NCBI RefSeq assembly: GCF_902167145.1
Contig: NC_050098.1
Coordinates: 109,468,207 to 109,532,206, forward strand
DNA: 64,000 nucleotides
Direction of reading: 5' to 3'
Source of the DNA: Zea mays
Lineage: Eukaryota > Streptophyta > Magnoliopsida > Poales > Poaceae
Below the pieces are notes generated by a model. That model worked only from the letters and a program-made list of their open reading frames with translations. It was not told the DNA's origin and searched no databases. Below are positions 11,654 through 22,356 of the stretch, one piece after another. Within the stretch, counting starts at the first letter, position 1, and every line of letters begins with the position of its first letter. The translations under genes were made by a program, and so were the position numbers.

Positions 11654-13319
11654 GGTAACTATTAAAAACAAGTATCCTTTGCCTCGCATTGATGTTTTGT
11701 TTGATCAGTTGGTCAGAGCCAAGGTGTTTTCCAAAATAGACCTTCGCTCTAGCTATCACCAGATCAAGATCAGGGCCAATGATATTTTGAAGACGGCTTT
11801 CGCCACTAGATACGGACTTTATGAGTATTTGGTGATGTCATTCGGGCTGACAAATGCTCCAACATACTTCATGTATTTGATGAATTCAGCGTTCATGCTA
11901 GAATTGGACAAGTTCGTGGTGGTCTTCATTGATGATATCCTGGTATATTCAAAAAGTGAAGACGAGCATGCAAAGCATTTGCACACAGTACTTCAGCGGC
12001 TACGCGATCATCGCTTGTATGCCAAACTCTCCAAATGTGATTTCTGGCTAAGGGAGATCAAGTTCTTAGGTCACACCATTTCACAGGATGGGATATCAGT
12101 TGATGCTGAGAAAGTACAAGAAGCGATGGATTGGAAGCCTCCTACCACTGTTCGGCAGATTCGGAGTTTACTGGGTTTAGCGGGATACTATCGGCGATTC
12201 ATTCTGGATTTCTCCAGAATTGCTAAACCAATGACTGAGTTATTGAAGAAAGGAGTGAAATTTGATTGGAGTCAGAAATGTGAAGAGGCCTTTCACACCT
12301 TGAGACAACATCTGACAACAGCACCCGTGCTCGCACAACCTGACAACACCGAATCATTTGAGGTGTATTGTGATGCTTCAGGCACTGGACTAGGATGTGT
12401 TTTGATGCAAGACAACCGAGTTATTGCCTACGCATCAAGAGCCCTCAGGCCTCATGAGCAAAATTATCCCACACATGATCTGGAGTTAGCAGCGGTAGTT
12501 CATGCTCTAAAGATATGGAGACAATACCTAATGGGAGCTCATTGTAACATTTATACTGACCACAATAGTCTCAAATATATTTTCATTCAGGCTGATCTTA
12601 ATATGAGGCAGTCGAGATGATTAGAATTGATCAAGGATTATGACCTAGAAGTACATTACCATCCTGGCAAAGCAAATGTTGTGGCAGATGCCTTGAGTCG
12701 AAAGGCCCAGTGCAACTGTCTAACCATAGACTCTAAGGTCGCCGCTTTGTGTGACGAGTTGCGCAAGCTGAACATGGAAGTTGTTTCCCCAGGAACCTTG
12801 GATTATATCTCAGTTGAGCCAACCTTACAAGAGCAGATAATCATGTCACAGATTGGTGACAAGGGTGTTCAAGTCATTAAGGAAATGCTCAATCAAAAGG
12901 TGGATAAGTATAAATGCTTTCGTCAGGACAACAAGGGTATTTTTGGTTCGAAGATCTACTAGTTGTTCCCAAGAATCCCGAACTTAGGATGAAAATTTTG
13001 GACGAGGCTCATCTCTCTAAATTTTGCATGCACCTCGGAAGTAACAAAATGTATCATGACCTCACATCCTTGTATTGGTGGACCAGGATGAAGAGAGAAA
13101 TTGCTAAGTACGTATCCGAGTGCGACACTTGCCAAAGGATTAAAGCAAGCCATTTGAAAGTAGCAAGTACCTTGTAGCCGCTTCCTATACCATCTTGGAA
13201 GTGGGAAGACATTTGCATGGACTTCATTGTGGGATTGCCCAATACCTCCCGACACCACGATTCTATATGGGTCATTGTTGATAGGCTAACCAAGACAGCT
13301 CATTTCTTGCCAGTGCATA

Positions 13320-14549
13320 ATTGAGAATACCTAGAGGGGGGGTGAATAGGTGATCCTGTAAAACTTGAAACTTAAGCCACAAAAACTTGGTTAAGTGTTA
13401 GCACAATAATGCCAAGTGGCTAGAGAGGAGTCTCACAAAACACGATAACCACAAAGATATCAATCACAGAGATGGCACAGTGGTTTATCCCGTGGTTCGG
13501 CCAAGACCAACGCTTGCCTACTCCACGTTGTGGCGTCCCAACGGACGAGGGTTGCAATCAACCCCTCTCAAGCGGTCCAAAGACCCACTTGAATACCACG
13601 GTGTTTTGCTTTGCTTTTCTTAATCCCGTTTGCGTGGAATCTCCACAACTTGGAGTCTCTCGCCCTTACAAAGATGTTCACAAAGAAGCACGGAGTAAGG
13701 GAGGGATGAGCAACGCACACAAGACTCACAAATCAGAGCAACAACACGCACACAAGTCGCACAAAGAGCTCGCAACACAACCCAATGAGTTTCCAACTCA
13801 ACTAGAGCTCTAGATGCTATCACAAAGAAACAGATGCGTGGAATCGAAGTCTCGATGCTTAGGATTGCTTTGAGTATTCTTGGTGTGCACCTCCATGCGC
13901 CTAGGGGTCCCTTTTATAGCCCCAAGGCAGCTAGGAGCCGTTGAGAGCAATCTGGGAAGGCAATTCTTGCCTTCTGTCGTCTGGCGCACCGGACAGTGTC
14001 CGGTGCCCGATTTCTTTCCTTTTCCAGCGAAGTCGACCGTTGGCAGCCAGAGAGCCGTTGGTGCACCGGACATGTCCGGTGCACACCGGACAGTCCGGTG
14101 CCCCTTCTAGCCGTTGGCTCGGCCACGTGTCCCGCGCAGATCGCGCGGCCGACCGTTGGCCCGGCTGACCGTTGGCTCACCGGACAGTCCGGTGCACACC
14201 GGACAGTCCGGTGAATTATAGCCGTACGTCGCCGGTGAATTCCCGAGAGCGGCTAGTTCACTCGAGCCAGCCTGGCGCACCGGACACTGTCCGGTGCACC
14301 ACCGGACAGTCCGGTGCTCCCAGACTGAGCAGACTTTGGCTGAACAAAGCCATCTCATTTCCAATTCGATTTTTCCTGTTTCCAGCACTTAGACATAATA
14401 CATTAGTCTCTAAAACAATGTACTAAGTCTGAGAAACATACCTTTATCCTTGATTTGTACTTTGTCCACCATTTTACACTTAGGCACTTGTGTTGGACAC
14501 TAAATCACCAAAATACTTAGAAATGGCCCAAAGGCACATTTCCCTTTCA
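13320..14549 (-). mobile_element. S: probable solo LTR inserted in the integrase of A
   Basis: This 1230-bp insertion is flanked by the 5-bp duplication GCATA (13315-13319 and 14550-14554). Removing it restores the integrase alignment with B. On the minus strand it begins TGAAAGGGAA and ends TATTCTCAA(T), in keeping with an LTR whose last bases have changed. No internal region, primer site or coding region is present. The family is not named with confidence; the block resembles LTRs abundant in maize. A full-length non-LTR insertion is less likely given the 5-bp duplication and TG start. Confidence 0.7.
13987..14316. repeat. Cluster of CACCGGACAGTCCGGTG palindromes
   Basis: Seven near-perfect palindromes lie at 13987, 14064, 14084, 14178, 14197, 14278 and 14300. 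Their half-site is CACCGGAC and the centres vary (AGTGT, AT, A, ACT). Spacing is irregular and several are paired two to three bases apart, which would favour hairpins or dimeric protein binding. Confidence 0.85.
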
Positions 14550-15507
14550 GCATACCACCCACCGAGCAGAAAAATATGCAGAAATCTATATTGACCAAAT
14601 AATGCGCTTGCATGGAATACCAAGGACTATCGTGTCAGATAGGGGGGCACCTTTCGTCGCACGTTTCTAGGAACAGCTGCAGGAGTCGCTTGGGACCAAT
14701 GTGATAAGAAGCTCAGCATACCATCCTCAAACTGATGGCCAAACAGAAAGAGTAAATCAGATTCTTGAGGACATGTTGAGAGCGTGTGTGTTACACTATG
14801 GCAAAAATTGGGATAAGTTTCTTTCTCTGGCAGAATCCTCTTACAATAACAGCTACCAATCCAGCCTAAAGATGGCACCCTTCGAAGCCTTGTATGGGAG
14901 AAGGTGTAGAACACCGCTAAATTGGTCACAAGCTAGAGAAAGGGAAATATTTGGACCTGACCTAGTGCTTGAAGCCGAGGATAAAGTCAGGGTCATTAAT
15001 AAAAACTTGGAAGCTGCTCAGGCCAGGCAAAAGAGCTATCATGATAAAAGAAGGAAGCCTCAACAATTCGAAGTGGGATATCATGTGTATCTCAAAGTGT
15101 CACCCACCAAACGTGTTCAGAGATTTGGGATAAAGGGCAAATTAGCTCCTTGATATATTGGGCCCTATGAGGTCAAAGAAACTTGTTGGCCTGTATCCTA
15201 CCAGTTAAGGCTGCCACCTCACATGTCGACAATTCATGATGTGTTCCATGTATGTCAGCTGAGGAAGTGTGTCTGCTTACCAACAGAAGTGCTATCCGAA
15301 CCTGATTTGGAGATAGAACTAGACTTGTCATATCAAGAGCACCCCGTCAAAGTATTGGACCAAAAGGAAAGATCAACTCGAGCAAAGTCAATCAAAATGT
15401 ATAAGATCCAGTGGAGCAACCATTTAGAAGAGCAGGCTACTTGAGAAACTGAGGATTTTCTGCGCTCTCACTACCCCGATTTTCTGCCCCAGGTGATCGG
15501 TACGTAA

Positions 15508-15763
15508 ATCGAATCCCAAAACACCCCCACCTGCCCTTTGAATCTAAATATATGATAAATATAGTTAACAAGAACTGAGTAAGTTGTGAACTTAAATCTA
15601 GAAGGGCTTCCTTCTGAAGTTGCAAAGAGGATGACATTCGAAGAGCAGTTTACTAGGAAACCTTGACCAAAGAAAACACACCACGCAAGCATGCACCTTC
15701 TTAGCACCCCTTTAAAGGATCCCTACCCAAATCTCAGGACGAGATTCCTTTAAGGGGGAGGGC
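15508..15763 (+). promoter_or_regulatory. 3' untranslated region and polypurine tract of A
   Basis: Non-coding DNA that aligns with 51205-51453 of B, including a conserved block around 15598-15650. The polypurine tract AAGGGGGAGGGC (15752-15763) directly precedes the LTR. Confidence 0.85.
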
Positions 15764-16592
15764 TGTAACACCCCAGGTGTTACCCAAGGCCCTGGCTCAA
15801 TGCATGCACCTATAGCCTATTATCACATGTGTTTAGATGGGAAGAAGGGACACCAAAACCTTAGAGACCATGGCTTAACTAAGTGATGATCATGATGGGA
15901 GGGATACCCTAGCTTTTCATGTATCTTCACCTTTGAAAAAGGTTCTAAAACCCTAGTTCATCCTTTTGAGCCATTAAACCCCCAAGCATTGGATTAGTGA
16001 GAAGGGGAAGCAAATGATCATTTCATGACTTGAACCCTTTACCAAAGTTGAAGTACATTAATATATCTACAAAATATATTAAGTAAAGTATTACAAAAAG
16101 GTCCTACAAAAATCCCAAATCAAGCCCCAAGTAGAGAGCACCCTAGAGCAATCCATTTCTTCTCTAAGTCAAAAATCAGCCCACTCCCAAAGATTTGAGA
16201 TGTTCATTAAGTTGCTGGCACCAAATCCTTAAGGTCCAAATATCAAAAAGGAGCCAAACTACCCAAGGCACACCCCTAAAAAGTTTGAAACCAAACCAGG
16301 GTTGTTTGACAAGGTTTGGCATCTGTTTTGTCGCGAGATGAACATTGCAGACAGACAAGACTTGGCGCCACCATATCTTCCAAGCCAGACCTGATCTCCA
16401 CTTGGAACTCACATGAACTAGATAGCTCTAGGTGTAGGGAAGAAATCTTACACAAGTCACATGGCAAGATTAGCACGTTTGGCTGCTCAGCAGGCGCAAG
16501 AACTTGGGAAGAATAACACGGCCACATGTTCGACACGCCCTGGCAACGCCAGAGCACGCCCCGATGCTCGGCCCCGCGCACGCTGCGTCGCG
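15764..16592 (+). repeat. 3' LTR of A, segment 1
   Basis: It begins TGTAACACCCCAGGTGTTAC exactly after the polypurine tract. It aligns with the start of the B LTRs up to the GC-rich promoter region, where the huck block interrupts it. Confidence 0.88.
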
Positions 16593-16620
16593 CCAACCCC
16601 GGCCTCAACCGTACACCCCC
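16593..16620 (+). repeat. 28-bp templated insertion at the left huck junction
   Basis: These 28 bases are an exact copy of 25303-25330 in the A LTR on the far side of the block, in the same orientation. At the original locus they follow the TATA box; here they abut huck gag sequence. Confidence 0.75.
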
Positions 16621-17781
16621 CTCGGTGGTTGATGGCTCCGGCATCGCGCGGAGAAGCATCGCTGCTGCAGCCAGGTTCTGGCCGACCCCACTAGATGCGG
16701 GTGGTGGCCTAACCCTGACGTCGTCGGCGACACGGTGCTGGAAGCCCTGGGGTAGATGACATATTTCTCCGGCCGGGGGTTGGCCCGCCCATGCCTGCCC
16801 GACGTCCCGGCGGATCGGCTCAAGCGCTCCTGCTCCCTCGTCGAGCCTGGCCTGCACCCCGCGGATTTGCTCGAGCTGTGGGTCATGGCCCCCCGCCTGA
16901 ACGGGGACCACAACTAGCTCTCGTGGGATGTCAACGCGAGGCACTGGCCTTGGGAGATCACCGTCCTCCGGCATGCCGAGATGGTTGCCTTCGGAGGGAC
17001 CCCCTAGATCGACGTGGAAGCATTCGCGACTTGGGCCGCAGTCCTCGTCGCCGAGGCTACGGCTACCGTCGGAACAGTCGGAAAGGAAATAGTCGCATGC
17101 GGTCATGAAGTCCCGCATGGCACTAGGGTTGCCAAGTCCAGAGAAATCTCAACAGATGCTGGGCTCGTCGTCTTCCTCGGACCCAGAGGGCCCGTAGGTC
17201 AAGACGTCCGTCAGCCGGTCCCAAGGTGACCGCATACGAAACCCTAGAGGGTTTGGACTTGCCTCTACGAGAGCGCCCGCCAAAGCGAAGTCGCTAGGCG
17301 GGTTGAGGCTGAGTCCAAATGACATGGAATGGGAATCGGTCAGTACCTCTTGGTCGACGAGCGGCGATAGAGTCACGTCGGGGACTGACTGCACCGTCGT
17401 CTCAGGTACGAGGGTGACGTCCAGCAAGCTTTTCGCGAGCGTGCTGGCGTCGTCCGCTTGCTCGGGATTGGCGTGTCGCGGGGAGACGGCGCTCGTCTTC
17501 GTCTCAAGCGCGAAGTCGATACCCGGTGCGCCCCCCATTGGGGTGCCGGCGCTGTCGACTCGCTCGACAGCCGACAAGGCGCTGTCCCCTGCTTGGCCTT
17601 GGTCGCCCTGCCTTCCCCTCCGTCGGTGGGGAAGAGGGCGGGATGAGCTCGAAGGTTGTTCTTCCACCACGCGGGGAAGACGTCGTCGATTCCGCCGCCG
17701 GCGGGCGGGCTGTCGGCCGCCATTGTCGTTGTCGCGCGGCGGTGGAAGGAGTATCATGTCGTAGCTGCCGTCGAGGGACAT
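16618..17781 (-). pseudogene. Partial huck gag, left arm
   Basis: It begins at the ATG at 17781 and is cut at the inverted-repeat border. The frame is broken in the middle: a first open part (17781-17149) is followed by another beginning near 17118 in a different frame. It encodes an Arg/Pro/Asp-rich gag N-terminus. It is the mirror of 24101-25264 and is non-functional. Confidence 0.75.
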
Positions 17782-17904
17782 GAACTCAAGACTCCCGAAA
17801 CGGAGCACCGTCCCGGGTTAGAGAGGTTGCTGGAGACTGCCCATCTGGAGCTTGACGGGAAGCTGTTCGTCAACACGCAGCAGGCCCCTACCTGGCGCGC
17901 CAAC

Positions 17905-19334
17905 TGTCGGCGTTCCGAGACCGGGGGGTCCCTGAGCCGACGAGTGAATGTCGCCGTGTGCCCCAGCCCAGATGGGTCGAGCGCGAGGGCGAGCGCGAAG
18001 GGGGGAGAGCAAGGCGGCCGGAGACCGGCGTGAGAGAGGTGGGAATCCCGCGGCCTTCGTGTTCGTCCCGCACCCAGGTCGGGTGCGCTTGCAGTAGGGG
18101 GTTACAAGCGTCCACGTGGGAGAGGGAGCGAGCGGCTTCGAGCGAGCGCCTGTCTCGTCCTCGTCCCCGCGCGGCCAACCTTCTCTAAGAGGGCCCTGGT
18201 CCTTCCTTTTATAGGCGTAAGGAGAGGATCCAGGTGTACAATGGGGGGTGTAGCAGAGTGCTACGTGTCTAGCGGAGGAGAGCTAGCGCCCTAAGTACAT
18301 GCCGTTGTGGCAGCCGGAGAGATTTTGGCGCCCAGCTGGTGTGATGTCGTGGTCGTCGGAGGAGCGATGGAGCCTGGCGGAGGGACAGCTGTCGGAGCAA
18401 TTGAGTCCTTGCTGACGTCCTCTTGCTTCCGTAAGGGGGCTGAGAGCCGCCGTCGTCACAGAGTGTGCGGGGCGCCATCATTGCCTATCTGGCGGAGCGA
18501 GCCAGATGGGACGCCGGTCTTGTTCCCTGCGGCCCGAGTCAGCTCGGGGTAGGGTGATGATGGCACCTCCTGTTGACGTGGCTGGTCTGCGCCCTAGGTT
18601 GGGCGATGTGGAAGCTCCTCCGAAGCCGAGGTCGAGTCTGTCTTCCATGGCCGAGGTCGAGTCCGAGCCCCTGGGTCGGGCGAGGCGGAGGCCGCCGGCT
18701 GAGGCCAGGGCGGAGTCCGAGCCCTGGGGTCGGGCGGAGCGGAGTTCACCGTCTTCTGGGGCTGAGCCCAAGTCCGAGCCCTGGGTCGGGCGGAGCGGAG
18801 TTCGCCGTCTTCCGGGACTTAGCCCGAGTCCGAGCCCTGGGTCGGGCGGAGCGGAGTTCGCCGTCTTCCGGGACTTAGCCCGAGTCCGAGCCCTGGGTCG
18901 GGCGGAGCGGTGTTCGCCGTCTTCCGGGGCTTAGCCCGAGTCCGAGCCCTGGGTCGGGCGGAGCGGAGTTCGCCGTCTTCCGGGGCTTAGCCCGAGTCCG
19001 AGCCCTGGGTCGGGTGGAGCGGAGCTTCCTATGGTGCCTTCGGCAGGGCCTGACTGCCTGTCAGTCTCACTCTGTCAAGTGGCACCGCAGACGGAGTGGC
19101 GCAGGCGGCGCTGTCCTTCTGTCAGGCCGGTCAGTGGAGCGGCGAAGTGACGGCGGTCACTTCGGCTCTGCCGGCTGGGGGGCGCGTGTCAGGATAAAGG
19201 TGTCAGGCCACCTTTGCATTAAATGCTCCTGTGATTTGGTCGGTCGGTGTGGCGATTTGGTCAGGTTTGCTTCTTGGCGAAGGCAGGGCCTCGGGCGAGC
19301 CGGGAATACGTTCGCCGCTGGAGGGGGGCCTCGG
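17905..19334 (-). repeat. huck LTR, 5'-truncated, minus strand
   Basis: Its end (TGTCGGCG on the plus strand at 17905) mirrors the right-arm LTR end at 23977. The TATA box TATAAAA lies at 18207-18213 on the minus strand. A 56-bp tandem repeat spans about 18692-19017. Confidence 0.85.
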
Positions 19335-19352
19335 TGGTTGATGCCGGAGCCA
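19335..19352. other. Short scrambled insertion at the inner inverted-repeat junction
   Basis: TGGTTGATGCCGGAGCCA is built from the huck gag end. The first part continues CCTCGG as in the reverse of 25249-25262; the second part, GATGCCGGAGCCATC, matches 25237-25251 in the forward direction. The next bases join a zeon LTR through a TCAA overlap. Confidence 0.7.
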
Positions 19353-19985
19353 TCAAAAACATGATTTAACGATGTTTCTGGAGTATAATGTGTGAATAGA
19401 TATCTTCGGACTCGAATCGGTACCACAGTGGGAGAAGCCCAAAGAATACGAAGGTCGACACAGCGCCGAAGCTGTGCGCAGGAGAGCTTCGGCGTGATAG
19501 CAGAAAAGGAAACCGACTTAAAGATGAAAAGGCTATTCAGACCTCGGTGGATTACTATAGAATTATTACCAAATGTAAAGGGCATGGATGTAATTTTATA
19601 TGAGCTATGTCCCGTGCCTATAAATAGGTGAACAGTGCCCCCGTACTGTTCACGCTGACTTGGCATTTACTTTTGCGTCACGCTTGTATTTTTACCTTCT
19701 TTCAAGCCGAAGGTACATTTGTAATTTGATATCATTTCTATTTTTCCATAATAATAATATAGAAATGAGTTGATAATTATACATAATTGTTTACGTTTTA
19801 TTCCATATGATTCCTTCTTCATTATTATATATTGTGTTGATGAAGGTATGTCCTTCATAACCTTCGTTCGAAAATCATTATATCCCAAGGGAAATAATGC
19901 TTCGAAGGACGAAGGACTTTAACGTTTAACATCTTTTGTGTTGCCTTGTTCTTAACTTATAGCATTTGAGAACAAGTCCCCAATA
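19353..19985 (+). repeat. zeon LTR lacking its first ~30 bp
   Basis: It aligns with the Z1 LTRs from TCAAAAACATG onward to the CCCCAATA end, with a TATA box at 19619-19626. No internal zeon sequence follows. The missing LTR start lies downstream at 22331-22356. Confidence 0.85.
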
Positions 19986-22330
19986 ATACCGTACCAGAAT
20001 AATAATAATAGAACAAAAGAATAATAAATCTCATGTAATGCAAATGACAAATTGAATTTAGTTCCATAATTTAATCATGCGAGAGTCCTGAGCTACTCAT
20101 GACCGCGAGCACGGCTAATATACCAGTTTTACACTCTGCAGAGGTTGTACCATGTACCCACAAGTCGTGTATCCCATGTCACCAGGGTTTGCAAGGCCCT
20201 TAGACACTTCCGAGGTGAATGGCTAGGGATCCACTACGAGGCCTTTACAAAGTTTCACTAGTTTCCGAAAACCCACTACAGTTTCTAGGAAGAGCAACGT
20301 AGAAATCCCTCGTCTGACCGCCATCGTAGCAAAATCAACCCGAGAACCTCCCTACATGCTTACTCCCCTACTGCCCTTGCCCCTTTCGAGTAAGGTAGTC
20401 TTCTACTAGCTTTCCTAGTTAGTCAGCCAAGGGCGTCCCATTCCACCCTTATGGTGGCACGTGTTTCTCAAGTTAAGCTCCATGTTCTAATTAAAAATAA
20501 TGATCTTGTTATGAACAATAAATAAAATAACAGTATAATTGAACATGAACATAATGTAATATTAAACCCAAAACCATATAGAGCAATAGCAAAACTACCC
20601 AAATAGTTCAGGGTAAACATGGTAATAAGAACATTATTGGGTAATCAAACTAGTGTGACCTATTGGGTCCCATCGAAATTAAACCTATGTAGGAATAAAT
20701 GATTATAAAGAACATTATTGGGTAATAAAAGTGATCATGGGCACAACTTGTCTGTGACTTGAGATTCCAGGTACCAACTTGCTCTTCAGATGACTCGTGA
20801 ACTCACTACTAGTCGTAGCAATACAAACAAACATGGTATAGACAAAATTAACATCACACCAAATATAAGAACAAACTGCATAATAATGATCTACGCGTTG
20901 CTACGAGATTGTGGGTTCGAGAATGGTTAAAATCGGAGTTATGGTTAAAGAATTATGATTTATGGGAGATCTATGTGATTTAACTATTAAACTATATTAT
21001 AAATTGATTAGTATACATCATATGAGAGAATATCTTATAAATAATTAACTCAACTGTAATTTGAGTCAGTACTTGATTATAAATCATATTTTAGGCCAAA
21101 ATTAACCATAAGATCATGATACTATATTAATATTCGAATAAGCTAATCCAGAAAACATAGATTAATCCAATTAGTTACCTAATTATTGAAGTATGCGATA
21201 TCATATAATCAATTTTGCTACTTCGTAGTAAATATTTATACAAAGCTAACGCAACTCGAACGAGTCAATTCGGAATTAAAATGGAGGAGTTATGAATTTC
21301 CGAAGTTTTACGTGTCGGATAAAAGCGAATTAAGTGCATAATTTATCTAATCCCAATTTCATAACAAAATAAAGTCACAGGATGATAAACAATATTAATA
21401 TGAGTAATGCAATTGGGATGGATCAAAACTGAGTTAAGTTGAATTAAATATGAATTAAACAAGTTTTCTGGGATTATTTTTGGTACTAAAATCCTTTTCT
21501 CTAATAATTTATTTGGTTTATTTAATCCCTGGACTGCAGCCACGAATTCCGAAGAACCCAGGGGCAAGTATATAAAAGTTTGGGCCTAGTTGTAATTGTT
21601 TTACAACAGCCGAGGACGATGGGTTGATTCACAGTTTTCCCTGGGTCTCTTTTGAAAGACGGCCAGGGCCGAAGGGGTATGGATAAATTCTGGTCGTTGG
21701 ATTAAAACCTAGGATCATGATTAGATCCATCCGCGCCTAAACCTGTACGCAACCCAGACCCTTGGATCTGAGATCATCGCCCAAGATCCGGCCATGCCCG
21801 AGCCATCCCCTAGCCCTCGGATCACCAATCGGACGGTCCCCGTTTAATGAAGCGTGACGGTGTAAGCGTTCCTAATCTCGTACGTCAGCTCAAGATCCAA
21901 TGGTTGTCGATCACTCAGACGAACCAGTACTTGACAATCTATTCCTAGCCATCAATTGCAAGATCAATGCTTCATGTGTCCTCCACCCGAGGCGACACCG
22001 GCGTCGGCAACGTATCTCACCCCACGGCGGCGCCATGACCAGCCCGCACCGGCAACCATCCCCCAAGTGTAAATCTCACCCCCGAATGCTGCATAACCGC
22101 ATTGGAGATGCCCCTAAGCAAATAAGAAGGTCCTTACCGTGGATTTAGGCGCAAAAACAATCACCCACGATGGAACATGGCTCCGTGGCGTCGCAGTGGT
22201 TCTGGTGAGCAATCTCCGCTGCCCCAATGGTCAATCCTTGCCGTCGAGCCCACAAACGACTTCACCAACCACACACGATGCACCCCTACCCGACCACGCG
22301 CACAGCGTCGGTGAGTAACCAAGCGGCAAT
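19986..22330 (-). repeat. U: 2.3-kb LTR-like fragment in reverse orientation
   Basis: There is no coding potential. On the minus strand it carries a block (about 20100-20160) matching X at 55940-56000, including CTCTGCAGAGTGTAAAAC and a GCCGTGCTCGCGGT-type stretch, so it is probably an LTR of a family related to X. Its middle is AT-rich and its right end is GC-rich, like the promoter half of such LTRs. No target duplication is seen. Confidence 0.6.
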
Positions 22331-22356
22331 TGTTGGGGGCCTTCGGCTTCCGAAGG
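22331..22356 (+). repeat. First 26 bp of a zeon LTR
   Basis: It starts TGTTGGGGGCCTTCGGCTTC and is followed immediately by the huck LTR start. It supplies the piece missing from 19353-19985, but downstream of it rather than upstream. Confidence 0.8.

Larger units (their letters stand above)
2333..15507 (+). pseudogene. gag-pol of element A, split by two insertions and many stops
   Basis: The ATG at 2333 aligns with the gag start of element B. The CX2CX4HX4C zinc knuckle is near 3260-3302 and the aspartic protease motif DSGAS near 3477. RT begins before 4142 and resumes at 11659 after Z1. RT FIDD is near 11930, RNase H CDAS near 12370, and the integrase zinc finger near 13010-13130. S interrupts the integrase core at 13320. 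The D,E part of the catalytic triad and the chromodomain follow at 14555-15507. In-frame stops occur at 2438, 2465, 3083, 3794, 3911, 12618, 13175, 14668, 15151 and 15442. A one-base deletion near 12940 shifts the frame. Most stops are single C-to-T or G-to-A changes relative to B. No functional product is possible. Confidence 0.92.
16618..19334 (-). mobile_element. huck fragment, left arm (truncated LTR plus partial gag)
   Basis: On the minus strand this reads LTR, primer-binding site, then partial gag. It lacks the first 191 bp of the LTR that the right arm has, and it stops inside gag. No pol is present. Confidence 0.85.

Noticed and set aside
13320..14549. MITE or other DNA transposon
   Set aside because: The length, the TG-type end, the 5-bp duplication and the lack of terminal inverted repeats fit a solo LTR better.
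17303..17783. Long open frames on the plus strand opposite huck gag, and similar ones within the huck LTR arms
   Set aside because: They are frame shadows in very GC-rich DNA, have no recognisable domain, and are mirrored in the other arm only because the DNA is duplicated.
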